Notes: a model not told the origin generated them from the sequence alone. 64,000 nt of DNA from Pogostemon cablin (GCA_023678885.1 CM042965.1:34267777-34331776); one strand, 5' to 3'; shown: positions 40,566-52,119, counted from the stretch's first letter. Translations and numbers: made by a program.

Positions 40566-40799
40566 AACATGATTGTATAATAAGACAATTACAAGAGACA
40601 ACCTAAGATGGTTTCTGACTACCTAAAATAATAAAAAGTGAAATACAATTATCATTCCCCCATATATTTTATTTAAAAAAATTAATGCCGACCTAACATA
40701 CCTAACACAAATTTATTTATTATCAAATTATCCCCTAAAAATTTAATATTCATGTGAGAATGAGGACGCAGACTTGAATAAGACAGAGGGGTAGTTTAA

Positions 40800-41510
40800 T
40801 ATTGACTAGGCAGCACGTGGATTTTGCCTTCATACGGAGTTACCCGGGTCCGTGTAAACGGGTTTTCCCCACCCGAAATCGACACGAGCTAGCTGCACGT
40901 GGCCACTGGAGTGGCGGAGAATATCACGTTGCCTTTGTAGCCGGGAGGCAGGTCGGAATCAGCCGGTTCCGGCCGTCTACCGGAAAGCTCCATCTTGGTT
41001 TCTTGATCTGTGGGCAGACCACGTGCCATGCAGGCACATGTGGCCCGCGAGCACATCGAAGGAGGTGTCCGTCGTCCACGGGATAAGTCGAACCAGGAGT
41101 TGGTGAAATGTACCGGAAACCCCATCTGATAATTGATGCTCATGTTCAATGCCTAAAGTATACCACATTTGAAACGAGTCAACTGCTCATAATTATTTTT
41201 TAAAAAATAATTATATAAAACTTTTTAATTTTCAAAGTTATAAATTATTACTCTTTAAATTCTAATAGAATAGTGGCCCAATTCAATTTTCTTTTTCCAT
41301 CCTATGTTACATCTCATGTTACATGGGGTTGAACCATTCCACTCCATGTAACATGAGATGTAACATGGGGTGGAATAGGGGATCCCACTTGATACTGGCT
41401 AGATGTGCTAGTATTAGCTGGCAATAGTAAGTATATTCGAGAGCCACTGAGTTCCACCAGGCATCTCTGCCATTGGCTTTACCATCGTCGACACCACACT
41501 AGCTAGCAAT
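40800..41510 (-). pseudogene. HCT/RAS-like BAHD acyltransferase pseudogene
   Basis: Minus strand, two pieces. 41510-41430 gives STMVKPMAEMPGGTQWLSN, nearly the same as residues 8-26 of the gene at 1-223, and then stops. 41168-40800 holds, in shifting frames, HQLSDGVSG (HXXXD catalytic motif, 41124-41138), SFDVLAGH, CACMARGLPTDQETKMELS, LPPGYKGNVIFSATPVATCS, VDFGWGKPVYTDPGNS (DFGWG, near 40866-40880) and YEGKIHVLPS. Everything between the N-terminal ~25 residues and HXXXD, and between HXXXD and VLAGH, is deleted, and there are several frameshifts and stops. G+C is high in the C-terminal piece. It is a decayed tandem paralogue. Confidence 0.9.
41304..41368. repeat. Inverted repeat inside the BAHD pseudogene gap
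   Basis: atgttacatctcatgttacatgg and ccatgtaacatgagatgtaac form ~22-bp perfect arms round a ~20-nt loop. It sits where the middle of the BAHD gene is missing, so it may be part of a small transposon. Confidence 0.85.
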
Positions 41511-42661
41511 TTTCACACCGGATCTTTTGAGTTATTTTTTTACATCATCTTCTGTGTCACAGTTGTAAAGGATAAAAATTCAACTATTGTTTTAGGGGTT
41601 AAGCTTTTCTTTTTAGGGTGTAGTTTTTCTCTCTCCCTACGTGTAGTACGAGATATGATCTACCAAAATAATACAAAGAATGCAACGGAATATTTTGTAG
41701 TGATGTGTTTAATGGTATGAAATAAAAAACGTTAGATATATAAATTTACTTTATTAAAAATAATTCCAAAAAGTTGAATTTATCTTAAATATTTTTATAC
41801 TATATAGCTTTTAAAGTCACATTAAAATAGTCATTTTTGTTTAAAAAGCAAGGGTTTGAATATAGCAAAAGTTTTCAAATCATGAGACCAAATTAATATA
41901 TGCCTTTTACAAAAGTATGGTACAAAATTACTTTGCAATTTTAATATTGGGATAAAATTTGAGTAAAATTGCAAGGTATGACGAAAATGGAAAATTTAAT
42001 TATTTTAGGAAATTTTTTTATTAAAGTAAAAAGGTATAAATTATTTTGGACTTCAATTCCTTATTTCACGTCTCATATTTTATTGATATTTCATAACATA
42101 TTCTACGAATGATCAATTAACTCTTGAGATATGTGACGCTAATGTAGAAAATAACAATAACGCTTGTTACTCAATTCAAGAGTTAAAAAAGAGATGAAAC
42201 ACCATGACGCATATATATCTTAATTTCGTCATAATTGCCACTTTATCATATATATTCAACTAAAATTCATCCAACTTCGAATTTCTTCATTATTACTAGC
42301 AGTTATAAGGATTTATTACGATAGAATATTGAGTGGGAAAGAAGTAGACGACGTGGGAATAATAGGTACGTATAAGGCACTATCAATCAAGGTCAAATTC
42401 GAGAACCATAATTTGCCACATCGAGTACTGTTCATCATTACTTTATCTTCGTTGTTGAAATGATCATCATATTATTACTCTCTCTATATATAAATTTACT
42501 TTGGTTCGAACTTTCTATATCATTTGATTTATCAATCGAATGTTGTAGATTGTTGGATGGGCGCCAAAACATAATTAGGGGAATGATGTGAAATTAAAAA
42601 TATATATATATATATTCTTCCCTATCGGAAAAAAATTGTTTAATTTTAATTTTTGTTGAAA
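41511..42661. other. AT-rich, no gene recognised
   Basis: Upstream side of the BAHD pseudogene. No ORF over 60 codons with similarity and no transposon terminus until the Helitron end at 42662. Confidence 0.55.
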
Positions 42662-42945
42662 CTAGATATTACACATCCGTGCGTTGCACGAAAAGAATTA
42701 AGGATATTACAATTATTTACTTATAAATTTAATTTATTTTTAACCATAACATATGTATGTATATAAATATAATTATTTATTTATTTATTTTGATTTATGT
42801 ATTTTATAAAAACTATTAATCAAGTATTTATAATATGTAAATTAATTTTTTTAACCTAATGTAATTTGGGTAGGTCTTGGGTGAAACCGTCTCACGGATC
42901 CTCTTATGTGAGACGGATCATCCATTAGTCCAAATAAATATAATT

Positions 42946-43205
42946 GGGTAGGTCTTGCGTGAGACCGTCTCACGTGAGACCATTTTTCACTTTTTAAAAA
43001 AGTTATCACTTTCGCTATAAATCGTTATCACTTTCGCTATAAAATGTTATCACCTTTTATTTACACTATAAACTGTTCATGAAAGAACATTATCACTTTT
43101 ATAAATTTATTATCACTTTCCTTCATACAAGTTATCACTTTCTGGCCGTCTCACGTCACTTTCACATAAGCCCTTACGTGAGACGGTCTCACACAAGTCT
43201 TTTCC
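42946..43205. mobile_element. MULE-type MITE, family B, nested copy
   Basis: Ends GGGTAGGTCTTGCGTGAGACC and GGAAAAGACTTGTGTGAGACC, with the internal repeats gttatcactttcgctataaa. Flanks aatataatt and aatatattt form a 9-bp duplication with one change. The same element is at 53647-53906 and, truncated, at 54102-54293. Confidence 0.88.
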
Positions 43206-43250
43206 AATATATTTTATATTAAATAAAAAGAAAATTAAAGAAAAAAAAGG

Positions 43251-44197
43251 ACCATGTTTGGCTGAACTAATTAAAAATCCTAATTTACTATATACTAACT
43301 GTAAATTACAGCAAGGCGATTCTCACGCCATTCTTCACGCCAGCAACATGTAGTTTTAAACTAAAAAGTAAAAACTTTAGCTTTAAATAAAAAAAAATTA
43401 TATGTTAATTAGTTTATTATTATTATTAATAATTATTCAATAAATAGTTTAATACTCTCATTATCACTTTATTATAATTAGGTATCACTTTATATTAAAA
43501 ATATTATCACTTTATATTATTTTATAAATTGTACATAAAATAATTAAATTAAACGTTTATCATTTTTTTTATTATGTACCATCTTTTGTTAAGCATGTTA
43601 ACAATTTCTTATATAAATAAAAAGTGATAACATTTTAAATAAAAAGTGACAACATCTTTAATAAAAAGTGATAATTAATAATTAAAGTGTATTTTACAAA
43701 TGAGTTATGAAATGAATAAAACATAATAATATTTTTAATAAAAAGTGATTTTTAATCAATAAAAAGTGATATCCATATAATTCAATTATTTTATAATTAA
43801 TATATTGAAATAATAAAATATTTTAATAATAAGTGATATATGAAAAACAAAAAGTGATAACTGTTTAATTAAATTATTTTATGAATTATTTGTAAAATAA
43901 ATAAAAATTTATAACGCTTTTAATATAAAGTAGTACCCGATTAAAATAAAGTGATACTGGAAAGTTAAACTATCTAAAGTACTAATAATATTATTATTGA
44001 ATAGTTAATATTAATAATAATCAAAGATAATAATTTTTATAAAAAGTAAAAAATTATTAATTTAATTTAAAATAGGAGTAGTAGATTATAATTTGTGTAT
44101 GGGCAATCCAGGGATAACAGTATTTTTTTAACGTGAATCCACGGTGCCTTCTTGCTTAAATATGATTATTTGTAATTAACTAATTAACCAAACAATG
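43251..44197. mobile_element. Possible foldback element inside the family B MULE
   Basis: ccatgtttggctgaactaatta (43251) and the inverted caTTGTTTGGTTAATTAGTTA (44197) look like diverged terminal repeats. Between them, words tatcacttta / taaaaagtgata recur on both strands so that 43400-44050 is a loose inverted repeat centred near 43650. No ORF and no target duplication fixed. Confidence 0.42.
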
Positions 44198-44590
44198 CCC
44201 TTATTTTCATTTATAATTAAATTTTAAATTTTTTAATTTAAGTACAATCAAACAGGGCCCTTGAAAATATGACTTATGGGTTAATGGGTGATCCGTCTCA
44301 CATAAGGGAATCCGTGAGACGGTCTCACCCAAGCCTTTTCCATGTAATTTTATATTTATCAATTAAATTGTATTGTTTATACACTTATTATTTTATAACA
44401 TTAAATTTAATTCAGTATTTAAAATAAATAGAGTACTATATATATTAACTTTCTATTATTAATTATATTAAAATTATTTTATTTTAATTGATATCTAATT
44501 ATTTTTAAAAAAATAAATATAATCTCTCTGTAAAACTCAATTACTATTTTTAAGAAAGATATAGTACAATATAATTTATATTTTATTTTC

Positions 44591-44596
<6 letters not shown>

Positions 44597-44666
<70 letters not shown>

Positions 44667-45075
44667 TAAAAGCAAATTTAAACTTTTACTTTTATTTTTA
44701 ATTTTTTTTTCAATTTTACTCTATTAAGAAATAATTCAATTTTAATTTTGATCGTCCAATTAATGTTTTTGATTTCAATAATAATAGAATCTATTCTAAT
44801 TATACTAATAATAATGGATTTTTTTACTTAAATTTTACTTTTTTATTTAACAATATAAATTTGGTAAATATAAGAGATATTTTTGGTATACTTAACTAAT
44901 TTTTAATCAATATATACTTAATTTAAATTAATATATCAATCAATATTCATATATTATAATTTAATTTAATATGATTATCCTTTGATTTTAATTAATCATA
45001 AAATTTAAATAATAGAATTTTATTATTTAAATTTTTACTTTTTTTATTGATTTAATTTAACAATATAAAGTTGAT
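44597..45075 (+). mobile_element. Helitron 5' terminal segment in opposite orientation
   Basis: After a (TATC)n/(TA)n run (44597-44660), catatataaaagcaaatttaaac and ~400 further bases match 7617-8210 on the plus strand. At about 45075 the sequence switches to the reverse-oriented array. With the 5' end near 47362 it forms a ~400-bp inverted repeat of two Helitron 5' ends. Confidence 0.72.
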
Positions 45076-46950
45076 TAAAATAAATTAAATTATAAAAATA
45101 GAGTTTATAGAATTGTGAAGAAAAAACACATAAAAATGGAAGAGAAAAAAATTAGATAACAATAAATTACTAAAAAGTATAATGATACCTTTAAAAATAA
45201 TGATTCGCATATAAGATCAAATAAAAATATAAAAGACAAACAAATTAGAGTATATTATAAATAATATGAAAATAAAATCTGTAAAAATGAAGAAAAGAAG
45301 AAGTATTAGAAAAAAAATAAAAAAAGATTAAAAAGAAGAACAAACGATAAAATATAAAAATATAAAAATAGGGTTCATGAAATATTACATGATTAGACAT
45401 ACAAATAAGATCAAATATGATAATAATTAAACCTAAAAATAATATCAATCAAATAAAAGTATAAAAGAAGATAAAATAAACTAAATTATAAAAAATAGAG
45501 TTTATAGAATTAGTAAAAAAAATAACACAAAAATCGAAGAAAAAAATAAGATAACAAAAATATAAAAATTATAATGATACCTTTAAGGAGAATGGTTGAA
45601 CCTACAAATAAGATTATATAAAAGTATAAAAGACAAAATAAATTAGAATAAATTATAAATAATATGAAAGTATAATCTATAAAAGAGAAGAAAAAGAAGA
45701 AGTATTAGAGAATAATAATAATAAATGATTAAAAAGAAGAACAAAAGAAAGAGTATTAAAATATAAAAATAGGATTCATAAAATTTTTATAAAGAAAACA
45801 CAAAAATTAAAGAGAAAAAAGATAGAAAAAAAAAAGATATACCTCAAATAAGAATGATTGGACCTACAATTAAGATCAAATACGATAATAATTAAACATA
45901 AAAACAATATCAATAAAAAAAAGTATTATTGAAGATAAAATAAACTAATTTATAAAAATAGAGTTTATAGAATTATTTAAAAAAATACAAAAATCGAAGA
46001 GAAAAAAAATAAGATAACAAAAAATTAAAAATTATAATGATACCTGTGAGGGGAATGGTTGAACCTACATATAGAATCATATATAAAAGTATAAAAGACA
46101 AAACAAATTAGAATAGATTATAAAGAGAAGGAAAAGAAGAAGGATTAGAGAAAAAAATAATAAAAATATGATTAAAAAGAAGAACAAAAGATAGAATATT
46201 AAAATATAAAAATAGGATCATAGAATTATTATATAGAAAACACAAAAATTGAAGAAAAAAAAAAGATAGAAAAAAAATACCTCGAAAGAGAATGATTGGA
46301 CCTACAAATAAGATCAAATATGAGAATGATTAAACCTAAAAATAATATCAAATAAAAGTGTAAAAGAAGATAAAATAAATTAAATTATAAAAATTAAATT
46401 TATAGATTATTAAAAAAAACACATAAGTCGAAGAGAAAAAAGATAAGATAACAAAAAATTAAAAAATATAATGATACCTTTATGGAGAATGATTGAACCT
46501 GCATATAAGATCCATTAAAAGTACAAAAGATAAAAAAAATTAGAGTAGATTATAAATAATATGAGTCGAAGAGAAAAAAAATAAGATAACAAAAAATTAA
46601 AAAATATAATGATATCTTTATGGAGAATGATTGAACCTGCACATAAGATCAAATAAAAGTATAAAAGATAAAAAAAAATTAGAGTAGATTATAAATAATA
46701 TGAAAGTAGAATTTGTAAAAGAGAAGAAAAAAAGAAGCATTAGAGGAAAAAAAAACAAAAAGAGAATTAAAAAGAAGAATAAAAGAAAAAAATTCAAAAA
46801 TATAATGATTTCTTTAAGGAGAATGATTGAACCTGCATATATGATCAAATAAAAGTATAAAACACAAAACAAATTAGAGTAGATTATGAATAATAGGAAA
46901 GTTGAATCGGTAAAAGAAAAGAAAAAGAAGAAGGATTAGTTAGGAAAAAA
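45075..46950 (-). repeat. Helitron 21-nt cassette array, reverse orientation
   Basis: Minus-strand counterpart of 8397-12060. About ten cassettes of the type GTTCAATCATTCTCC-TTAAAG, preceded by tgatcttatatgcag, lie near 45200, 45600, 45850, 46050, 46300, 46490, 46630 and 46825. Non-coding. Confidence 0.85.
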
Positions 46951-47365
46951 AAAAGAGGGATGAAATAAGAATTTGAATAGGTAATGAAAAAAATTTACAT
47001 GACATGATTTTAAAGAATCAACGATCATGACTGAAAACAAATATTTATAGAGACGATTATAATAAAAATAAAATTGATATTTTAATTGAAATTAAGCATA
47101 TATTGATTTAAGATTAATCAAATTCGAAAAAATATTTTCTATATTTATCAAATTTATTGTATGCAATAAAAAATTTAAAATTTAAATAATAAAATCCATT
47201 ATTAGTATAATAATAATCTATTAAAAGTATTAAATGAACGGTTAAGATTAAAATTAAATTGGACGGTTAAGATTAAAATTGAATAATTTCTAAATAAAGT
47301 AAAATTGAAAAAAAATTGAAAACAAAAGTGAAAATTTAGGTTTCCTTTTATATATGTATAGATTT

Positions 47366-47706
47366 GATTTTGGAAGAAAATAACTAACTATTTGACTTAT
47401 TTAGTTAAATAAAAAGTTGAGGGACTATGTATGTTTTAAGTCTACCTAGTGGTAAAAGTGTGCGCTCAATACGTAGAGGTGCTTTAAGTATATACACTTT
47501 TCGTTTCGCATTAAGATTTATACTATAAAAAAAAGTTAAAAGATAGTAACATGTATAATATGGTGTTACCGTGTATTTGAAAAAATGCTATATTGTAGAA
47601 ATATGTGCTGTATATTTATGATGACACATATATGTTGTCTTAGGACAACACATATATGTGTTATCTATGAGCGTAGAATTATAAAATTGACTTAATGACG
47701 ACAAGT
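47366..47706. other. AT-rich, short inverted word, no gene
   Basis: tgacacatatatgttgtc / gacaacacatatatgtgttatc (about 47620-47665) is a short inverted word. No gene. Confidence 0.5.
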
Positions 47707-47818
47707 ATATTTAATTTTTTATATTTTAATCATAATATATATATATATATATTATGATTAAAATATAAAAAATTAAATATAAAAGTATATAATTATAATA
47801 ATAGGTAATATCTAATTA

Positions 47819-47868
<50 letters not shown>

Positions 47869-47946
47869 TATATATATATAAATTAATTAGATATTACCTA
47901 TTATTATAATTATATACTTTTATATTTAATTTTTTATATTTTAATC

Positions 47947-47951
<5 letters not shown>
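47707..47951. repeat. Long perfect palindrome
   Basis: Arms 47751-47827 and 47875-47951 are perfect inverted copies, 77 bp each, separated by ~47 bp of TA repeats. A third copy of the outer 26 bp, inverted again, lies at 47711-47736. Such sequence can form a cruciform, and may be an assembly or replication artefact. Confidence 0.9.

Positions 47952-48020
<69 letters not shown>
47952..48020. repeat. (TA)n microsatellite
   Basis: About 34 TA units between the palindrome and the GC-core MITE. Confidence 0.97.
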
Positions 48021-48024
<4 letters not shown>

Positions 48025-48462
48025 CACTTATTATTGGATACATAAAATAATGCATAATTGCTGTAAACTACATGACTTAAAGTACTATTACTCATAACTA
48101 CACAATTATGATTGTGATACCATAAATACCCTTATGTATTTGCACAATTTGTTTGCACAATTTGCTTTGCACAATTTTGTTTTTGCACATTTTAAATTCC
48201 GGCAGCAGGCGGCGGCGGTCAGCGGCGGTCAACGGCTGTTCGGCCGCCGGTCAACGCCGATCAATGGCTGTCCGACCGGTGGTCAACGCCGGTCCGGCGG
48301 GTGGGTAGGTGAGGGGTAGGGTTGGTAGTTTAAAAGTGTATGAGATTATAATATTATATTTGATATTTTACTTTAATATTTTGTATGTGAGAGTAATTAT
48401 TTGAATTCCTTGTATCGCATAGTAATTTAGGTTAAAAGTGTGTATCTATTAGTGATTTTCCC
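48021..48462 (+). mobile_element. Mutator-type MITE with GC-rich core, copy 2
   Basis: GGGTCACTTATTATTGGATA to tatctattagtgattttccc matches the element at 38424-38740 in reverse. Both flanks are atatatata, a 9-bp duplication that is uninformative because it lies in TA repeats. The GC core (48190-48305) is longer than in copy 1 and repeats ggtcaacgccg. The 61-codon frame through it (48134-48319) is probably chance. Confidence 0.87.
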
Positions 48463-48474
48463 ATATATATATAT

Positions 48475-50490
48475 ATATATATATTTGAATTTATGTATTT
48501 TATAAAAATTAATAATTATTTATGTATAATATATATAAATGTATTTATTTAACATAACATAATTTTATATTTATAGATTAAATTGCATTGTTTATATGCT
48601 TATTTTTATAAAATTAAATTTGATTCATTATTTAAGATAAATAGAATATATATTAACCTTCTATTATTAATTATATTAATTTTTTTTAATTGATATCTTT
48701 AAAAGGATAGATATAATCTCTCTGTAAAACTCAATTATTGTTTTTTAAGAAAGAAAGAAAGATAGTATACTATAATTTATATTTTATTTTTAATTGAATA
48801 ATAACATATGGATAAAATAAAATAAAAAATATTATTTAATATAATAAATTATAATATTAAAATAATATTTATGGAGACGATCCAAATGAAAATAAAATTG
48901 AAAGAAAAATTAAAATAAATCATAAAATTTTGAAAATAAATTTCATACATTAATCCTAAAGATTTAACTAAAAGAATATTAATAGAGACGATTCTAATGG
49001 AAATATAACTTCTTTGAATCTCTATTTCTAAATTTTCTGAATTTAATTCTAGATTGACCAAATTCATCACTCCAAATGCTGGTATTTTTTTTTAATGATT
49101 GAAGCTGCAAATAAAACCAAATAAAAATAAGAACAATAAGGTTAAAAAAAATTATAAAAATAGATTTTATAAAATATAAAGAAAACAATTAAAACGAAGA
49201 AAAATCATAAATCATAAGATAAACGAAAAATTAAATTAAAAAAAAGAATGACACCTCAAAGGAAAATGATTGAATCTGAAAATAAGATCAAATAAAAATA
49301 TAAAAGATAAAATAATGTATAAAAATAGAGTTTATAAAATTATAAAGAAAACATTCTAGATTGTCCAAATTCATCACTCCAAACATTGATGACTTTTTTT
49401 AATGATTGAAACTGCAAATAAGATCAAATAAAATAAAATCAATAAGATTAAAAAATATATATAAAACAGGATTTATAGAATATGAAGAATAAAAAAAACC
49501 GAAGAAAAATAACATAAATCATAAGATAAATAGAAAATAATAAAAAAGAATGATATCTCAAATGGAATGATTGAACTTGAAATTAAGATCAAATAAAAGT
49601 ATAAAAAATAAAATAAATTAAAGTATATAAATAAGGTTTATAGAATTATAAAGTAAATACAAAAATCGGTGAGAAACGAAAATAAGATAACAAAAACTAA
49701 AAGAGGAGAATGATACTTCAAATAAAAATTATTGAACCTGTACATAATATCAAATATGAAAATTAAATGATTGAACATGAAAATAAGATCAAATAAAAGT
49801 ATAAAAGATAAAATAAATTAAAGCATATAAATAGGATTTATAAAATTATAAATATAACAAAAAAATCGAAGAGAAAAAGAAAAGATAATAAAAAATAAAA
49901 AGAAGAATGATACCTTAGAGAATGACTGAACATCACATTAGATCAAATAAAATAAAATAATAGTATAAAGATAAAATAAATTAAAGTAGATTATAAATAG
50001 TGTGAAAGTGAAATAGAAATAATAGTATAAAAGATAAAACAAATTAAAGTAGATTAGAAATAGTATGAAAGTGAAATAGAGAAGAAATAGAAGACGTATC
50101 AAAAATAAAAGTAAAAATAAAGTAAGGATTTGATTAGGTAATGAAAATATTTATATAGAATAATTTGAAAGAATGAACAATTGTGATTGAAAGCAATCAA
50201 CGACGTAGGAAAAAAATGTGAGAAATTACCAAAGATAGCATTGAAAGATTTAATATTATTAAAATTAGTATATTGATTGATAATTAGAAGAATATATGCC
50301 AATAATATTTTTCATATTTATCAAATTTATGTTGTTAATTAAAAAATAAATAAATAATTTATTATTAGCATAAATAGGATCTTTGATTAAAATTGAATGA
50401 AAATTAAATTTACTAAAATTGAAAAGATGCAGAAAATTGAAAATAAAAATAGAAATTAAGTTTATTTTTATATATATGTATATATAAATT
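48475..50490 (-). mobile_element. Helitron of the same family, decayed
   Basis: 48480-48790 matches 42700-44590 without the MULE. 48868-48885 has the conserved TATA-like block and 49060-50000 a decayed cassette array (attgaacctg, aatgattgaa(t/a)ctg about seven times, with a ~300-bp period at 49050-49480). 50390-50480 matches the family 5' end. The 3' end was lost or lies under the MITE on the left. Confidence 0.6.
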
Positions 50491-50990
50491 AAGCATATAT
50501 TGATTAAAAATTAATCAAATATGCCAAAAATATTTTTCATATTTACTAAATTTATACTCCCTCGATCCGTCCCATTTTAATGTTTACGTTTGCTTTTTGC
50601 ACGTTGATTAAGGAGTATAATATTTTAATAGATAATGGGTGGAAATATATACTAATATTTAATGTAAAGTGTAGGTGTATTAGTATTGGATGATATATTA
50701 ATTGTTTTAGGTGGGTCCCATATTCCAAAAAAGAAAAACGTAAACATTGAAATGAGATGCGCAAAATAGAAAAGTAAACATTGAAACGGGACGGAGGGAG
50801 TATTGTAAAATAAAAAATAAAATTTAAATAAATAAAATTATAATTAAATTTTATGATTGAAATCAAAAGTATTAATTGGACGGTCAAGATTAAATTGAAT
50901 TATTTCTAAGTAGAGTAAAATTGAAAAAAAATTGAAAACAAAAGTAGAAGTTTAGGTTTGATTTTATATATGTAGATAGATAGATAAATA
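50491..50990 (-). mobile_element. Second Helitron 5' terminal segment
   Basis: Minus strand: TCTACATATATAAAATC, aaacctaaacttctactttt, then the cgtccaatta block, matching 7616-7730 and 47362-47260. It is interrupted by a Stowaway (50557-50800) and abuts the previous copy, so two 5' ends of one family lie in tandem. Confidence 0.65.
50557..50800. mobile_element. Stowaway MITE
   Basis: CTCCCTCGATCCGTCCCATTTT and AACGGGACGGAGGGAG, TA-flanked. Confidence 0.9.
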
Positions 50991-51206
50991 AATAGATAGA
51001 TAAGATCACATATATAATATATATGGTGTATAATTTTTAATTTCTTTATAATTTTTTATTTTATATTTTTAAGTGTGGCAACTTGGACATTTTCTATATT
51101 TGGAAAATCCAAACAAAATAAATTATTGAAAAAAATTATTGATTTTATTCATAAAAATTAATTAAGTTGAAATTATTGATTGATTGATTTCTCTTATATT
51201 ATCTAA

Positions 51207-51233
51207 CTAGTATGGATTCCGTATATTACACGG
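51207..51233 (-). mobile_element. Helitron 3' terminus (minus strand)
   Basis: Minus strand: hairpin CCGT-GTAATAT-ACGG, AATCCATA, CTAG, T. The body should extend to the right; its 5' end was not found. Confidence 0.72.
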
Positions 51234-51827
51234 GTTTAAAGTTACAATTTAAAAAAATATAATTAAAGTTTAATATAACTATTTATTGGACAATTTTAAA
51301 AAATATAATTAAGTTTAATATAATTATTTATTCAATTATAATCTAATATAATTTAAATAGAAAAGTAAAATTCAATTTATATACACTCAAATGTGAATTT
51401 GCTTTCGTTGGTAAAAGTTTAATTTCGTTGTTAAATTAATTTACTAAAAAAATAAAAAAATATATATAAATTGATTTTTCAAATTTTGTCATATTGTTGC
51501 AGAATTTAATTTATCAGAAAAAAATTAATATATTAATTTAATCATTGAAAAAAAAATTCATAATAAATTTAATTAATAAAAGATAAAAAAAATAAATTCA
51601 ATATAAATCAGTTTGATGAAATAAAAAAAATTAACAAAATTAGTTTTAAAAAATTATAAAATTAACCTTAAAAAAATTAATAACGTAAAGAAATAAAATG
51701 ATTAAAATATTATAAAAAAATTAAAAGAAAATAGAATTAAAATAATTTTAAAAAATAAATAATTAAAAGAAGGTTTGAAAAATATAAAAGAATATCCATA
51801 AAATTAATCAATAGAAAATTAAAATTA
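51234..51827. other. AT-rich Helitron body, no gene
   Basis: A near-duplicate aaaaaatataattaa(a)gtttaatata(a)ttatttatt occurs at about 51247-51330. No coding similarity. Confidence 0.5.
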
Positions 51828-51829
51828 TA

Positions 51830-52064
51830 CTCCCTCTGTCCCTCTAATATCTATCTGTTTGCTTTATTCACGTGGATTAAGGAGTATAATATTTTAACGT
51901 GTAATGAGGTGAGAGAAATAATATTTTAATATGTAGTGGGTAGTTGTATTAGTGTTGAGTGTGGGTTCCTTGTGTGTCACATCAACTCAAAAAAGAAAAT
52001 GGATACTTTGTATTGGGACAGACCAAAATGGTAAAATGAATACGTATCAAGGAGACGGAGGGAG
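51830..52064. mobile_element. Stowaway MITE
   Basis: CTCCCTCTGTCCCTCTAATATC and AAGGAGACGGAGGGAG, TA-flanked. Confidence 0.9.

Positions 52065-52066
<2 letters not shown>

Positions 52067-52119
<53 letters not shown>

Larger units (their letters stand above)
42868..44341. mobile_element. Mutator-type element, family B, carrying nested copies
   Basis: Left end GGGTAGGTCTTGGGTGAAACC; right end, inverted, GGAAAAGGCTTGGGTGAGACC. They share ~60 bp (CCGTCTCACGGAT..CTTATGTGAGACGGATCA). Perfect 9-bp duplication atgtaattt (42859-42867, 44342-44350). The related, uninterrupted Helitron body at 48.5-48.7 kb shows the empty site. No transposase ORF. A second member of its own family sits inside. Confidence 0.9.
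42662..47362 (-). mobile_element. Helitron of the 7.6-kb family, interrupted
   Basis: The 3' end at 42662-42690 on the minus strand reads CGTGC-AAC-GCACG hairpin, GATGTGTAATAT, CTAG, then T. The 5' end near 47362 on the minus strand reads TCTATACATATATAAAAGG, preceded by A. Between them is the same T-rich array as at 8.4-12 kb, in reverse (45075-46950). It is interrupted by a MULE at 42868-44341 and by a plus-oriented Helitron 5' end at 44597-45075. No helicase remnant was found. The span is inferred from matching ends; the two ends may belong to different copies. Confidence 0.6.

Noticed and set aside
40802..41086. 94-codon plus frame of high G+C
   Set aside because: It is the complementary strand of the BAHD pseudogene, which explains the base composition.
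48134..48319. 61-codon frame across the GC core of the MITE
   Set aside because: The other copy at 38.4 kb has no matching frame, so coding is unlikely.
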